Shown here piece by piece: positions 18,703-27,808 of a DNA stretch of 47,455 bases. This DNA comes from Crocinitomicaceae bacterium (GTDB lineage Bacteria; Bacteroidota; Bacteroidia; Flavobacteriales_D; Crocinitomicaceae): contig JAQWKT010000068.1 of assembly GCA_029247685.1 (NCBI GenBank), positions 1 to 47,455 on the forward strand, given 5' to 3'. Under the pieces are notes generated by a model. It ran no database searches and was not told where the DNA came from. It worked only from the letters and a program-made list of their open reading frames with translations. The first letter of the stretch is position 1. Every line of letters starts with the position of its first letter. Both the position numbers and the translations under genes were made by a program.

Positions 18703-19466
18703 TTATTGGTCCTTTATAAAAGGTAAATTTTTTCTAAGTTCTTCTAGATTATTTCTTTTTAGTGTGACAATAATGACCTTTTCTTTACTTGAAAGGGGAA
18801 ACATTTCTTCTCCATTTGCATCTATAGCCATAGAATTTCCACAGTAATTAATTTGATTTCCATCAATTCCGGTTCTATTAACCCCAATGACAAAACATTG
18901 ATTTTCTATCGCTCTTGCTATAAGTAGTTTTTTCCAATGTTCTATTCTTTTTTCAGGCCAATTCGCTACATAAAGAAGGACATCATATTTAGCTTGTTTA
19001 TTTTTATCAATATAATTTAAAACATTTATAGGGAATCGAAGGTCATAACATATTTGCAGGTTGATGTTCCATCCTAAATAATTGACGATTGTTTCTTTCT
19101 TCCCTGCCTGAAAAAACAAGTCCTCTTTAACTAAGGAAAAACATTTTCTTTTATCATAGAAGTGTATTTGTTCATTTGGTGTTATAAAAACCCCCCGATT
19201 AAAAAAAGAATTGTTTTCTTTAATGATAAGACTGGTATATATAGCAGCCTTAATTTGTTTTGCCTTTTTTTTAAGCCATTCAATGCTTTTTGAGTGATTC
19301 ATTTCTTCAGCAAGTTTTTTAGGCTTTATGCTAAAAGAGGTGTTAAACATTTCAGGTAAAACAATTAAATCACCTCATTAATATTAGATAAGAGGATTTC
19401 ATAATGGATGAAATTAGCGGATTTATCCTCCCATTTTTGATCTGCCTGTACTAAAGCGATTCTCAT
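18703..19466 (-). pseudogene. omega-amidase-like nitrilase-family hydrolase, broken by a one-base frameshift
   Basis: The gene starts at an ATG at 19466 that overlaps the upstream aminotransferase stop as ATGA. The first frame encodes MRIALVQADQKWEDKSANF and continues to NINEVI before a TAA at 19367-19365. Homology resumes one frame away at about 19371 (DLIVLPEMFNTSFS) and continues to the end at 18703. One missing base near 19371-19374 explains the break: GTGGAT reduced to GTGAT would do it. All three nitrilase catalytic residues survive across the two frames: Glu in LPEMF, Lys in YDKRKCF and Cys in QICYDLRFP. An ATG at 19350 opens the downstream frame but would leave out the Glu. It is either a real mutation or a sequencing/assembly error. 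When intact the enzyme should hydrolyse alpha-ketoglutaramate-type omega-amides. Confidence 0.85.
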
Positions 19467-20593
19467 ATTTCGCATAAAATTTTTGAAGCTTTAATTAGTG
19501 TTTGATCATCTTTAGCAAAGCAAAATCGAATGGTTTTGTTGTCTTTTTCGTCTTTATTAAAAACAGAAAAAGGAATTGCCGCAACCTTATGTTTTATAAT
19601 TAAATCACGCACAAACTCAGTATCTTTTTCATGGCTTATTTCTTTGTATGAAACCGATTGAAAATAGGACCCTTCACAAGGAAGAATTTGAAACCTTGAG
19701 TTTTTTAAATTAGACAGAAAAAGATCTTTTTTTTGTTGGTAAAGAGCCTTGATTTTTTTTGCATTAAAAGAAGGAAGGAATTCAAGAAGAACATGTTGCG
19801 AAAGACTGTTTACACAAAAAACAAGATATTGATGCACCTTAACTATTTCGTTCATGAGGTGTTTTGGAGCAATAAGATAGCCTATTTTCCATCCGGTTAT
19901 GTGAAGTGTTTTTCCAAAAGAGGATACTGAGATGCATCTTTCATGAAGAAATGGATAGGAGTGAATTGAAAGATGGTTTTTTTCGTAAGTGATAAATTCA
20001 TAAACTTCGTCAGACAAGACAAGTAGATTTGGATGTTTTTTTAATAGAGTTACTAAGTTAGCAAAATCATCCTCCTTCCATATTTTCCCAGATGGGTTAT
20101 GAGGATTGTTTATTATTAACATCCGTGTTTTTTCGTTTATGGAATCTGAGATTAGATCCCAATCTGGATTATAGTTCTTGTCTAAAGGGATTCGTATGCT
20201 CTTTGCACCACTTAACAAAACAGGAGTTTCATAACAGTCATAACTTGGGTCTAAAATGACAACTTCCTCTTTTTCCTTAACAAGTGCTTGAATGCATGTG
20301 AATATCCCTTGAGTTGCCCCAGCTGTAATTAAAACATTTTCAGTTTCAAGACTTCTATTATAGGTTTGCTTAATAAGCTTTTTTATTTCGAAACGAAGCA
20401 TTTCGTTTCCTTGCATTGGACAATACTGATGAACATCTTTTTGCGAAACTTCTTTAATGAGATTAACAAGGTTTTTATCTACTGAAAAATTAGGGAAACC
20501 TTGAGCAAGGTTTAAAGATCCAGTATCATTTGCAAGCTTTGAAATGGTTGTAAACACACTTATTCCAACATCAGGGAGTTTAGATTTAATCAT
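19463..20593 (-). CDS. glutamine transaminase K / methionine aminotransferase-like enzyme
   Basis: A 376-residue class I/II PLP aminotransferase. The PLP lysine is K228 (SSFGKTLHITGWKIGY). Other blocks are LNLAQGFPNF, the Y-containing QYCPMQGNE, ITAGATQGIF, DPSYDCY and NNPHNPSGK. These match the KAT/GTK/YbdL group, which uses methionine, aromatic amino acids or glutamine with oxo-acids. The following gene is a nitrilase of the omega-amidase type overlapping by 4 nt. That pairing fits the glutamine transaminase-omega-amidase pathway, where 4-methylthio-2-oxobutanoate is re-aminated to methionine. The specific substrate is inferred from context. It starts 8 nt after the S41 gene. Confidence 0.9.
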   Translation of the reverse strand: MIKSKLPDVGISVFTTISKLANDTGSLNLAQGFPNFSVDKNLVNLIKEVSQKDVHQYCPMQGNEMLRFEIKKLIKQTYNRSLETENVLITAGATQGIFTCIQALVKEKEEVVILDPSYDCYETPVLLSGAKSIRIPLDKNYNPDWDLISDSINEKTRMLIINNPHNPSGKIWKEDDFANLVTLLKKHPNLLVLSDEVYEFITYEKNHLSIHSYPFLHERCISVSSFGKTLHITGWKIGYLIAPKHLMNEIVKVHQYLVFCVNSLSQHVLLEFLPSFNAKKIKALYQQKKDLFLSNLKNSRFQILPCEGSYFQSVSYKEISHEKDTEFVRDLIIKHKVAAIPFSVFNKDEKDNKTIRFCFAKDDQTLIKASKILCEI

Positions 20594-20601
20594 AGATAAA
20601 G

Positions 20602-22119
20602 TCAGAGCAAGTTTTTAATTAGGTATTTAAGTAGTGAATCTTTCTTTTTTCGAAAGTCTTTCAAGTTTTGTTTTACTTCAATGTCTGGTTGAATTGGTTT
20701 TTTAGAATAGATGAAATTGTTTGAAAGGTTGTTTCTTATAGTTGAAATAACAACCGCAAGTTGCGTATTTGATAAGTAGGTTATTCTTGGATTACCCCAA
20801 GTTCCAGTATATGGGCCCATACAAGGCTCTCCTATAACCTTCCCTCGCAAACTTTTCTTAAACCAAGAAGTGAAATCAACACTTGCCGATATAGACATGC
20901 CATTAATTGCTAAAAAACAATTCCCATTAAATTTGTTTTCTTTTTTTAAATGGTAAGAATAGGTCTCATAAAGAGTATCTATATAACCATAATCTGCTCT
21001 ATAAAAATTGCACTCTCTTTGAAGAGAAGCGTCTTTATTAAATTTACAAGAAAAAAAGAAGGAGATTCTTTCAAATAAATTCATGTTTGAATAATCATCT
21101 AAAAAACTTCTTTTACAAATAAAATTTTTGTGTCGTATTAATTTTGTGGTATCAATATAATCCATTAGTTCATTCACATAATAAAAATATCCTCCAGTAT
21201 TATTCCTCAAGTCAATCAGAATATTATCAATTTTTTTTGTTTTTATGACTTCAAAAAAGTTGTTAATTGTGGATTCAAATTTCTTTCCTTTTTTAGGTGA
21301 AAAAGTATGAACAGTAAGAACTCCTATATTTTGTGTAGAACTAACCTTGAATTCCACATCTTGTAATTTATTCCAACTATTGTATTTAAAATATTTTCTC
21401 CTTTGTTTTGGACTATAGGTTGGCAAAGACGAATACAGAGTATCTCCTGCAGGGTTAACATGCTGTATCAAGATAGAATCTGTTTTGTTAAAGTTATTAC
21501 AAAGGTTATAAACAAACCCCATTAAGTATGTTGCATATGAAAATTGAGCAGTTCGAGAATCCCCTTCTTTTATAGCAAAAGCAACAGAAAGATTAAACAG
21601 ACTATCCATGGTTAAGGAATTAATTTTTAAAATTTCATTTCCATAAGAAACTTTATCGGAGACAAAATGTTTGGCATAAAATTTATCTTCTATTCTTTCA
21701 AGCATAAACGGAAAAAGGTGATGGTGTTTCTTAAATTCCCATAAAATTAAATCTGGATCTAAAGAGGTGTGAGAATCTTTTAACATAGAAAGCCAAGAGG
21801 CGATTATTTGGCTGAATTCAAAAAAGGTTTTAGGGGATTCACATTCCAATAAAACGTTCTTGTATTTTTGATCCCACGCTTCTTTTGAGCAAAAGATAAA
21901 TGGATTAGGATGTGCTTTTAATATTTTGCTGTAAAGCTCCTTAACATCATTTAAAAGGAGGTCAGGGCAAATTTTTTGATGACTAATGTTGGTTTCTTTT
22001 TTTTTAAGAGAAAAGTTGTCAGAACAGTTTATCTCTTGAGCAAACGAAGAAGTAATAAGAAAACAAAAAAACAAAAAGAAAGGGGCACGATTTTTATAAA
22101 ATAAAAAGCGTTTAAACAT
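20602..22119 (-). CDS. exported S41-family peptidase-like protein
   Basis: A 505-residue protein with an N-terminal signal peptide (hydrophobic FFLFFCFLITSSFAQ after basic residues). The N-terminal helical region (residues about 55-125) has the HPNPFIFCSKEAWDQKY and DSHTSLDP motifs common in Bacteroidota S41 proteins. The core S41 block DLRNNTGG is at residues 303-310, and the likely nucleophile region GMSISAS is at 407-413 (S411 most likely). A PDZ is at best vestigial (EILKINSLTMDSLF). Substrate unknown; probably periplasmic or outer-membrane associated. It overlaps the end of the response regulator gene by 8 nt, so the two are likely translationally coupled. Confidence 0.85.
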   Translation of the reverse strand: MFKRFLFYKNRAPFFLFFCFLITSSFAQEINCSDNFSLKKKETNISHQKICPDLLLNDVKELYSKILKAHPNPFIFCSKEAWDQKYKNVLLECESPKTFFEFSQIIASWLSMLKDSHTSLDPDLILWEFKKHHHLFPFMLERIEDKFYAKHFVSDKVSYGNEILKINSLTMDSLFNLSVAFAIKEGDSRTAQFSYATYLMGFVYNLCNNFNKTDSILIQHVNPAGDTLYSSLPTYSPKQRRKYFKYNSWNKLQDVEFKVSSTQNIGVLTVHTFSPKKGKKFESTINNFFEVIKTKKIDNILIDLRNNTGGYFYYVNELMDYIDTTKLIRHKNFICKRSFLDDYSNMNLFERISFFFSCKFNKDASLQRECNFYRADYGYIDTLYETYSYHLKKENKFNGNCFLAINGMSISASVDFTSWFKKSLRGKVIGEPCMGPYTGTWGNPRITYLSNTQLAVVISTIRNNLSNNFIYSKKPIQPDIEVKQNLKDFRKKKDSLLKYLIKNLL

Positions 22120-22750
22120 AGCCTTTTTCCTTTGCCCAGCTGCTTAACTGAGCTGCATTAGGCATGTCTAGCTTTTTTAAGATATTGTGCCTATGAGTTT
22201 CTACGGTTCGGTGTGAAATGAAAAGTTTTTCTGCAATTTCTTTAGAAGTAAAGCCCTTGGAGATTAGCTTAACAATTTCAATTTCTTTCATGGTTAACTC
22301 TTTTTTGGTGTCTCCAGATTTCACATTTAATAAAGAGGTAAAATAACGATCTTTAATGTCTGAACCAATAATTGTTTCGCCTTTATAAACGCCATGAATG
22401 GCTTCAATTAATTCTGTTTTATTTGTGTTTTTAGTTAAGTATCCTTTTGCCCCAATAGATAAAAACTTTTTAACATAAGTGATGTCATCATGAAGAGAGA
22501 GGCCAATTACTCGTGTTTTTGGCATGCTGTCATTTATTTTTTCTGTAACAGTAAATCCAGAGCCTTCTCCTAGATTAATGTCCATTAAAACAACATCAGG
22601 TTTATATGCATGAGCCATAGAAAATGCGTCCTCTTCATTTTCAGCAAGTCCAACAACTTGAATATTTGGTGCATCTTTTAACAAAGACGACCATGCTTGA
22701 CCAATTAACTTATGATCATCAACAATAAGAACTTTAATTAATGTATCCAT
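22112..22750 (-). CDS. NarL/FixJ-type response regulator
   Basis: A 212-residue two-component regulator. The receiver domain (residues 1-120) has the acidic pocket DD at 11-12, phospho-acceptor D57 (VVLMDINLG) and the conserved Lys in GYLTKNT. The C-terminal LuxR-type helix-turn-helix (about 149-205) shows ELTMKEIEIVKLISKGFTSK and ISHRTVETHRHNI. No sensor kinase gene is in the window, so it is an orphan here. It starts 22 nt after atpG on the same strand and overlaps the S41 gene by 8 nt. Confidence 0.94.
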   Translation of the reverse strand: MDTLIKVLIVDDHKLIGQAWSSLLKDAPNIQVVGLAENEEDAFSMAHAYKPDVVLMDINLGEGSGFTVTEKINDSMPKTRVIGLSLHDDITYVKKFLSIGAKGYLTKNTNKTELIEAIHGVYKGETIIGSDIKDRYFTSLLNVKSGDTKKELTMKEIEIVKLISKGFTSKEIAEKLFISHRTVETHRHNILKKLDMPNAAQLSSWAKEKGYV

Positions 22751-22772
22751 ATTTTATTCGAAAATAAGGAAT

Positions 22773-23648
22773 TTATGCGTTCAATGCTTCAGCACCGCCA
22801 ACTATTTCTAAAATTTCGTTAGTAATAGCCGCTTGTCTCGCTTTATTATAACTCAATTTAAGTTCCTTATTTAATTCATCTGCATTATCTGTTGCTTTGT
22901 GCATTGCTGTCATTCTAGCTCCATGTTCTGCAGCATGTGAGTCCAAAAGGCTTTTAAACAGTTGTATTTTTAATGATTTTGGAATTAAGTCCTCAACAAT
23001 CTCTGTTTTTGAGGGCTCAAAAAGATAATCTCCGCTAGAAGAAATGGTTTCATCTGGAGGCAAAATTGGAAGAAATTGTTCTTGTTCAACCGATTGAGTT
23101 GCGGCATTTACAAAACGATTATAAACCAAAATCACTTGATCAAACTCTTCTGACTTAAATATAGACATAAGATGCTCGGCAATTTTTGCGGTGTTTTCAA
23201 ATGTCAAATCAGAAAAGATATCTTCTATGTCTTTAATGGCATCATTAGAATATAGCAAATCCCCTTTCTTAATGACGTCTTTAATTTTTTTACCAAGACA
23301 TAAAACTTTTACCTGGTTATTTTTGTTTTTTTCTGCTTCAGAAAGCAGCGAAACTTTTTTAATAATATTGTTATTGAATCCTCCACACAAGCCTCTATTA
23401 GAAGTTATTCCAACCAATAGAACGTTTTTAACCTCTCTTTGATTCGAAAACGAATTTTCAGAAAGGTCTAATGTAGCGCTAAGACTTACAAGAATCTCTT
23501 GTAATTTCTCAGCATAAGGCCGCATTTGAGTTACAGCATCTTGAGCTCGTTTTAATTTAGCAGCAGAAACCATTTTCATTGCAGAAGTAATCTGCATGGT
23601 CGATGTTACTGAATTAATTCGATTACGTATTTCTTTTAAGTTAGCCAT
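22773..23648 (-). CDS. atpG: ATP synthase F1 gamma subunit
   Basis: A 291-residue central-stalk subunit. The N-terminal helix reads KEIRNRINSVTSTMQITSAMKMVSAAKL, a signature of the family, here recognised only in parts. The C-terminal helix carries HGARMTAMHKATDNADEL and TNEILEIVGGAEAL. The middle Rossmann-like part has SNRGLCGGFNNNI. It is the last atp gene of the cluster, 27 nt after atpA. Beta and epsilon (atpD, atpC) are not here, as is usual in Bacteroidota where they form a separate locus. Confidence 0.97.
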   Translation of the reverse strand: MANLKEIRNRINSVTSTMQITSAMKMVSAAKLKRAQDAVTQMRPYAEKLQEILVSLSATLDLSENSFSNQREVKNVLLVGITSNRGLCGGFNNNIIKKVSLLSEAEKNKNNQVKVLCLGKKIKDVIKKGDLLYSNDAIKDIEDIFSDLTFENTAKIAEHLMSIFKSEEFDQVILVYNRFVNAATQSVEQEQFLPILPPDETISSSGDYLFEPSKTEIVEDLIPKSLKIQLFKSLLDSHAAEHGARMTAMHKATDNADELNKELKLSYNKARQAAITNEILEIVGGAEALNA

Positions 23649-23675
23649 AACAACTAATGAATTTTAAAAAAGCAA

Positions 23676-25250
23676 TTAATATTTATCCGCTAATTCTAAT
23701 GCTACCTTCTTAAGGATACTTTTAATTTCATCTGTATATTTTCCTTCCTTAAGAAGCGTTAAGGTGTCCCCATGACTAGTTTCAAGAATAGTAAGGTATT
23801 CATTTTCAAATTGTTTCACTTTATTAAGTGGAACTTTTTGCATTAATCCGTTTGTTCCAACATAGATAATGGCAATTTGTTTTTCAACAGGAAAAGGATC
23901 CCCTTCTTTTTGCTTTAAGATTTCCACATTTCTTGAACCTTTATCAAGTACAGCTTTTGTTGCAGCATCTAAATCTGAACCAAACTTAGAGAAAGCTTCA
24001 AGCTCTCTGTATTGTGCTTGGTCTAACTTAAGAGTTCCAGAAACCTTTTTCATGGATTTAATTTGGGCAGATCCACCAACTCTCGAAACAGAAATTCCAA
24101 CATTAATTGCTGGTCTTATCCCTGAGTTAAATAAATCAGACTCCAAGAAAATTTGTCCATCTGTAATAGAAATTACATTAGTTGGAATGTATGCAGAAAC
24201 GTCTCCAGCTTGCGTTTCAATAATTGGAAGCGCTGTCAAAGAACCTCCACCTACAACTTTATCCTTTAAAGAGTCAGGAAGGTCATTCATTTGTTTTGCA
24301 ATAGAATCATCATTTACCACTTTTGCAGCTCTTTCAAGAAGACGGGAATGCAAGTAAAACACATCTCCTGGATAGGCTTCACGACCTGGAGGTCTTCTTA
24401 ATAACAACGAAACTTCACGATATGCTGCAGCTTGTTTTGATAAATCATCATAAATAATTAATGCAGGACGACCAGTGTCTCTAAAGTACTCGCCGATTGC
24501 AGCACCAGTCATTGGAGCATAAAATTGCATTGGAGCAGGATCAGAGGCATTTGAAGCAACCACTACCGTATATTTCATGGCTCCGGCATCTTCTAATTTC
24601 TTAACAATACCAGCAACTGTAGATCCTTTTTGACCGATTGCAACATAGATACAAAAAACAGGTTCTCCACGGTCATAAAATTCTTTTTGATTAATAATTG
24701 TATCGATAGCAACGGTTGTCTTTCCAGTTTGTCTATCCCCAATAATTAATTCTCTTTGTCCTCTGCCAATAGGAATCATGGAATCAATAGCTTTAATTCC
24801 TGTTTGAAGAGGCTCACTAACGGGTTGTCTGAAAATTACTCCAGGAGCCTTTCTTTCAATCGGCATTTCATAAAGTTCTCCTGAAATAGCTCCTTTTCCA
24901 TCAATTGGAAAACCAAGTGTATCTACCACTCTTCCGACCATTTCTTCCCCAACTTTTATGGAAGCAATCTTTCCAAGTCTTTTTACAGTATCTCCTTCTT
25001 TTACCTCAGAGGCTCTTCCTAGAACTACAGCCCCAACATTATCTTCTTCCAAGTTAAGTGCTATTCCTTGTATCCCACCATCAAACTCAATTAATTCTCC
25101 ATACTGCACTCCGGTTAATCCATAAACACGAGCAATACCATCTCCAATTTGAAGTACGGTACCAATTTCAAGTAAATCCGACTCATTACGAAATCCGGAT
25201 AATTGTTCTCTTAAGATCGCAGAAACTTCTGCAGGTTTGATCTCAGCCAT
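23676..25250 (-). CDS. atpA: ATP synthase F1 alpha subunit
   Basis: A 524-residue regulatory nucleotide-binding subunit. The Walker A motif GDRQTGKT is at residues 171-178, the Walker B region is [16 protein letters not shown], and the arginine-finger signature is [17 protein letters not shown]. The N-terminal beta-barrel domain ([19 protein letters not shown]) and the C-terminal helical domain are complete. Length is normal for the family. It lies between atpH and atpG, with short gaps of 24 and 27 nt. Confidence 0.98.
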   Translation of the reverse strand: MAEIKPAEVSAILREQLSGFRNESDLLEIGTVLQIGDGIARVYGLTGVQYGELIEFDGGIQGIALNLEEDNVGAVVLGRASEVKEGDTVKRLGKIASIKVGEEMVGRVVDTLGFPIDGKGAISGELYEMPIERKAPGVIFRQPVSEPLQTGIKAIDSMIPIGRGQRELIIGDRQTGKTTVAIDTIINQKEFYDRGEPVFCIYVAIGQKGSTVAGIVKKLEDAGAMKYTVVVASNASDPAPMQFYAPMTGAAIGEYFRDTGRPALIIYDDLSKQAAAYREVSLLLRRPPGREAYPGDVFYLHSRLLERAAKVVNDDSIAKQMNDLPDSLKDKVVGGGSLTALPIIETQAGDVSAYIPTNVISITDGQIFLESDLFNSGIRPAINVGISVSRVGGSAQIKSMKKVSGTLKLDQAQYRELEAFSKFGSDLDAATKAVLDKGSRNVEILKQKEGDPFPVEKQIAIIYVGTNGLMQKVPLNKVKQFENEYLTILETSHGDTLTLLKEGKYTDEIKSILKKVALELADKY

Positions 25251-25274
25251 TGTCTTTAATTTATATTGTGAATA

Positions 25275-25811
25275 TTAATTTGCATTAAATGCTAATTTTA
25301 AATCGTTTATGCGGCCTCTTATGGACGCATCAAGTTGTTTGTCTTCCATTCTTATAATGAAACCACCGATTAAATCTTTGTCTATATCGATACTAACATC
25401 ATAAGTTATCCCATTTTCTTGTGGAAGTTTGGATATAATTTTGTTTTTTGTTTCGTCTTTTATTGCGCTAGGTACAGTTATTTTAACAGGAACAATTCCA
25501 TTGTGTTTTTGCATGAGTTTTACAAATGAAAATGCAATAGAAGGCAAAATGTTTTCTCGTTTGTTTTTAGTAATTAAGTGTATAAACTTGGTAGAAAGAT
25601 CGTTAAATGAAGAAAAAACTTCTTCTAAAATGGCAACTTTTTTCTCGCTATTTATAATAGGCGAATTTAAAAAAGCTACTAAATCGTCATTGTTCTCACA
25701 AATGGAATGAAGATGATGAATGTCATTTGACACATCTTCAACCACATTTTTCTCAATTGCTAATTCCAAAAGAGCAGTGGCATAACGAAGAGAAGATTTA
25801 GTTCCTTTCAT
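25275..25811 (-). CDS. atpH: ATP synthase F1 delta subunit
   Basis: A 178-residue peripheral-stalk subunit linking F1 to the b dimer. The N-terminal helical domain starts SLRYATALLELAIEKN, and the C-terminal conserved segment is DLIGGFIIRMEDKQLDASIRG. Size and position between atpF (4 nt upstream) and atpA are as expected. Confidence 0.95.
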   Translation of the reverse strand: MKGTKSSLRYATALLELAIEKNVVEDVSNDIHHLHSICENNDDLVAFLNSPIINSEKKVAILEEVFSSFNDLSTKFIHLITKNKRENILPSIAFSFVKLMQKHNGIVPVKITVPSAIKDETKNKIISKLPQENGITYDVSIDIDKDLIGGFIIRMEDKQLDASIRGRINDLKLAFNAN

Positions 25812-25815
25812 AAGA

Positions 25816-26310
25816 TTAGTTCATGCTTATATTATCTACAAACTTTTCAATCAGTGCTTTTTGCTTCCCATCGGAAGAAAGCTCGGATTGCAATAATTTT
25901 TCTGCAATTTCAAGTGAAATAGCACCTACATGTGTTTTTAACTCACTCATTGCAGCGGCTTTTTCATTTTCAATGGATTCTTTTGCAGAGTTGACTATTT
26001 TTTGAGCTTCTTCTTTTGCTTTTGCTTTCGCTTCTTCTACAAATTTATCCGCTTGGATTCTAGCTTCATTAAGCATTTTATCTCTTTCAATTCTTGCTTG
26101 CTTTAATAAAGCATCATTTTCCGCTTTTAATGTTTGCATTTCTTGCTTCGTTTTTTCGGCAAGTTCAAGCGAATCTGCTATTTTTTGTTCTCTTGCGTTA
26201 ACCGCACCAAGAATAGGTTTCCAAGCAAACTTAGCTAATAAAAAAAGCAAAGAACAAAACACAAGGCCTGTCCAAAAAAGCAATCCAAAATCAGGTAATA
26301 CTAAATCCAT
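25816..26310 (-). CDS. atpF: ATP synthase F0 b subunit
   Basis: A 164-residue peripheral-stalk subunit. One N-terminal membrane helix (residues about 8-28, LLFWTGLVFCSLLFLLAKF) is followed by WKPILGAVNAREQKIADSLE and a long charged coiled coil rich in Glu, Lys and Ala. This is the canonical b-subunit layout. It is separated from atpE by 64 nt holding a hairpin and overlaps no neighbour. Confidence 0.96.
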   Translation of the reverse strand: MDLVLPDFGLLFWTGLVFCSLLFLLAKFAWKPILGAVNAREQKIADSLELAEKTKQEMQTLKAENDALLKQARIERDKMLNEARIQADKFVEEAKAKAKEEAQKIVNSAKESIENEKAAAMSELKTHVGAISLEIAEKLLQSELSSDGKQKALIEKFVDNISMN

Positions 26311-26335
26311 TTTCTTTTAATTTTAAATTTAAATA

Positions 26336-26366
26336 TCCCTATCGGAGCCAACCGCGCCGACAGGGA
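26336..26366 (-). other. hairpin in the atpE-atpF gap
   Basis: On the transcript, TCCCTGTCGG and CCGATAGGGA pair with a two-base internal mismatch around an 11-nt GC-rich loop, starting 9 nt after the atpE stop. No T-tract follows, so it is not an intrinsic terminator. Its position suggests a 3' stabiliser or processing site for atpE mRNA. This is an inference from structure only. Confidence 0.55.
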
Positions 26367-26374
26367 ATGATTAA

Positions 26375-26599
<225 letters not shown>

Positions 26600-26619
26600 T
26601 TAAAAGTTACAAAATAAAA

Positions 26620-27738
26620 TTAATGATGCGCCTCTTCAACTGCGGCACCTATAAATAAAGCTGACAGCATAGCAAAAAGATATGCTTGAAGAGCAGCTAC
26701 TAATAATTCTAGAATTGAAATAAACAAAGCCATTGGAACCGAAAGAGCCCCCCAGTATGCACTTTTATTTATAAAAATAATAGAGATTAATGCTAAAATA
26801 ATAATGTGTCCAGCCGTAATGTTTGCGAAAAGTCGAATCATTAAAGCAAATGGCTTGGTGAAGATTCCAACAATTTCAATAGGAATCATAATTGGCAATA
26901 AAACTAAAGGCACCCCAGGAGTAGCAAAAATATGTGTCCAATAATTTTTATTAGAATAAATAAGGGTTAAAAACAAGGTGCATAAAGCTAAAAATAGAGT
27001 AACTGTTATGTTTCCAGTAAGGTTGGCGCCACCCGGAAAAATAGGAATCAAGCCTAAAAGGTTGTTAATCCAAATGAAAAAGAAAACAGTCGTTAAGTAA
27101 GGTAAAAATTTATGATGCTTGTTGTGTTTGATATTTTCTTTAGCGATGTCGTCTCTAACAAAAAGAATAAGAGGCTCCATAAATTTGGCAATTCCTTTTG
27201 GAGCAACAGCGCCATTTTTTTTATAAAAACGAGCAACAGAGAACATGATTAAAAACAGTAAAAGGGCTCCAATAAATAAACTCACTACATTTTTGGTTAT
27301 AGAGACATCAAAAGGTTTTGTGTTTCCATGAACGTGTCCTTCTTCTATTTTTAAGTTATTGTTGTTGTCTAGTTTGTAAATTTTTTCATGATACAAAGCG
27401 TATCCTTTAGCAGGGCCAACTCCTTTGTAAAAATTGACGGATTGATGCGTTTTGTGATCAATGGTTGTGCTTTCCTCTCCATGATAAAAATTATCCGAAG
27501 AAAACATTTTAAGTCCATTATCATAAAGAATTACTGGTAGATAAATGGACGTTCCTCCATGTTCTGGTCCCCAAAGGTGCCATTCGTGAGCATCCTTAAC
27601 ATGATGCATAATCATTTCCCCTACATTAAATTCTTTCTCTTTAGAGCTGGAAGAAGAAAAGGCATTGTTGAAAAAGAAAAAAACACAGGTTAGTAGAAGA
27701 AATCTGCGCAAGTTAATAGAACTCATTTTTACTGACAT
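26620..27738 (-). CDS. atpB: ATP synthase F0 a subunit with Bacteroidota-type N-terminal extension
   Basis: A 372-residue membrane subunit carrying the proton half-channels. A signal-like N-terminus (LLTCVFFFFNNAFSS) is followed by about 120 extra residues rich in His (MIMHHVKDAHEWHLWGPEHGG, and EEGHVHG) before the first core helix near residue 148. The essential Arg sits in MIRLFANITAGHI, and the last helices are ILELLVAALQAYLFAML. Such extended AtpB proteins are usual in Bacteroidota. The start could be the ATG at 27738 or at 27726. It has a promoter box 28 nt upstream and heads atpBEFHAG. Confidence 0.95.
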   Translation of the reverse strand: MSVKMSSINLRRFLLLTCVFFFFNNAFSSSSSKEKEFNVGEMIMHHVKDAHEWHLWGPEHGGTSIYLPVILYDNGLKMFSSDNFYHGEESTTIDHKTHQSVNFYKGVGPAKGYALYHEKIYKLDNNNNLKIEEGHVHGNTKPFDVSITKNVVSLFIGALLLFLIMFSVARFYKKNGAVAPKGIAKFMEPLILFVRDDIAKENIKHNKHHKFLPYLTTVFFFIWINNLLGLIPIFPGGANLTGNITVTLFLALCTLFLTLIYSNKNYWTHIFATPGVPLVLLPIMIPIEIVGIFTKPFALMIRLFANITAGHIIILALISIIFINKSAYWGALSVPMALFISILELLVAALQAYLFAMLSALFIGAAVEEAHH

Positions 27739-27766
27739 TTTTCGTTCAAATTTTCAAAACTTGCCG

Positions 27767-27774
27767 CAAATGTA
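27767..27774 (-). promoter_or_regulatory. Bacteroidota -7 promoter element (TACATTTG) for atpB
   Basis: Read on the minus strand as TACATTTG, an exact TAnnTTTG match, 28 nt before the atpB ATG at 27738 and downstream of the preceding gene. A TTTG lies 15 nt further upstream, shorter than the ideal 19. It suggests the atp genes start their own transcript. Confidence 0.5.
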
Positions 27775-27808
27775 ATCAAACTTTTTATACAAAACTTAAA
27801 AAGGAAAA

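Noticed and set aside
23869-24357. 162-residue open frame antisense to atpA
   Set aside because: The opposite strand is highly conserved atpA; the antisense frame is a composition effect.
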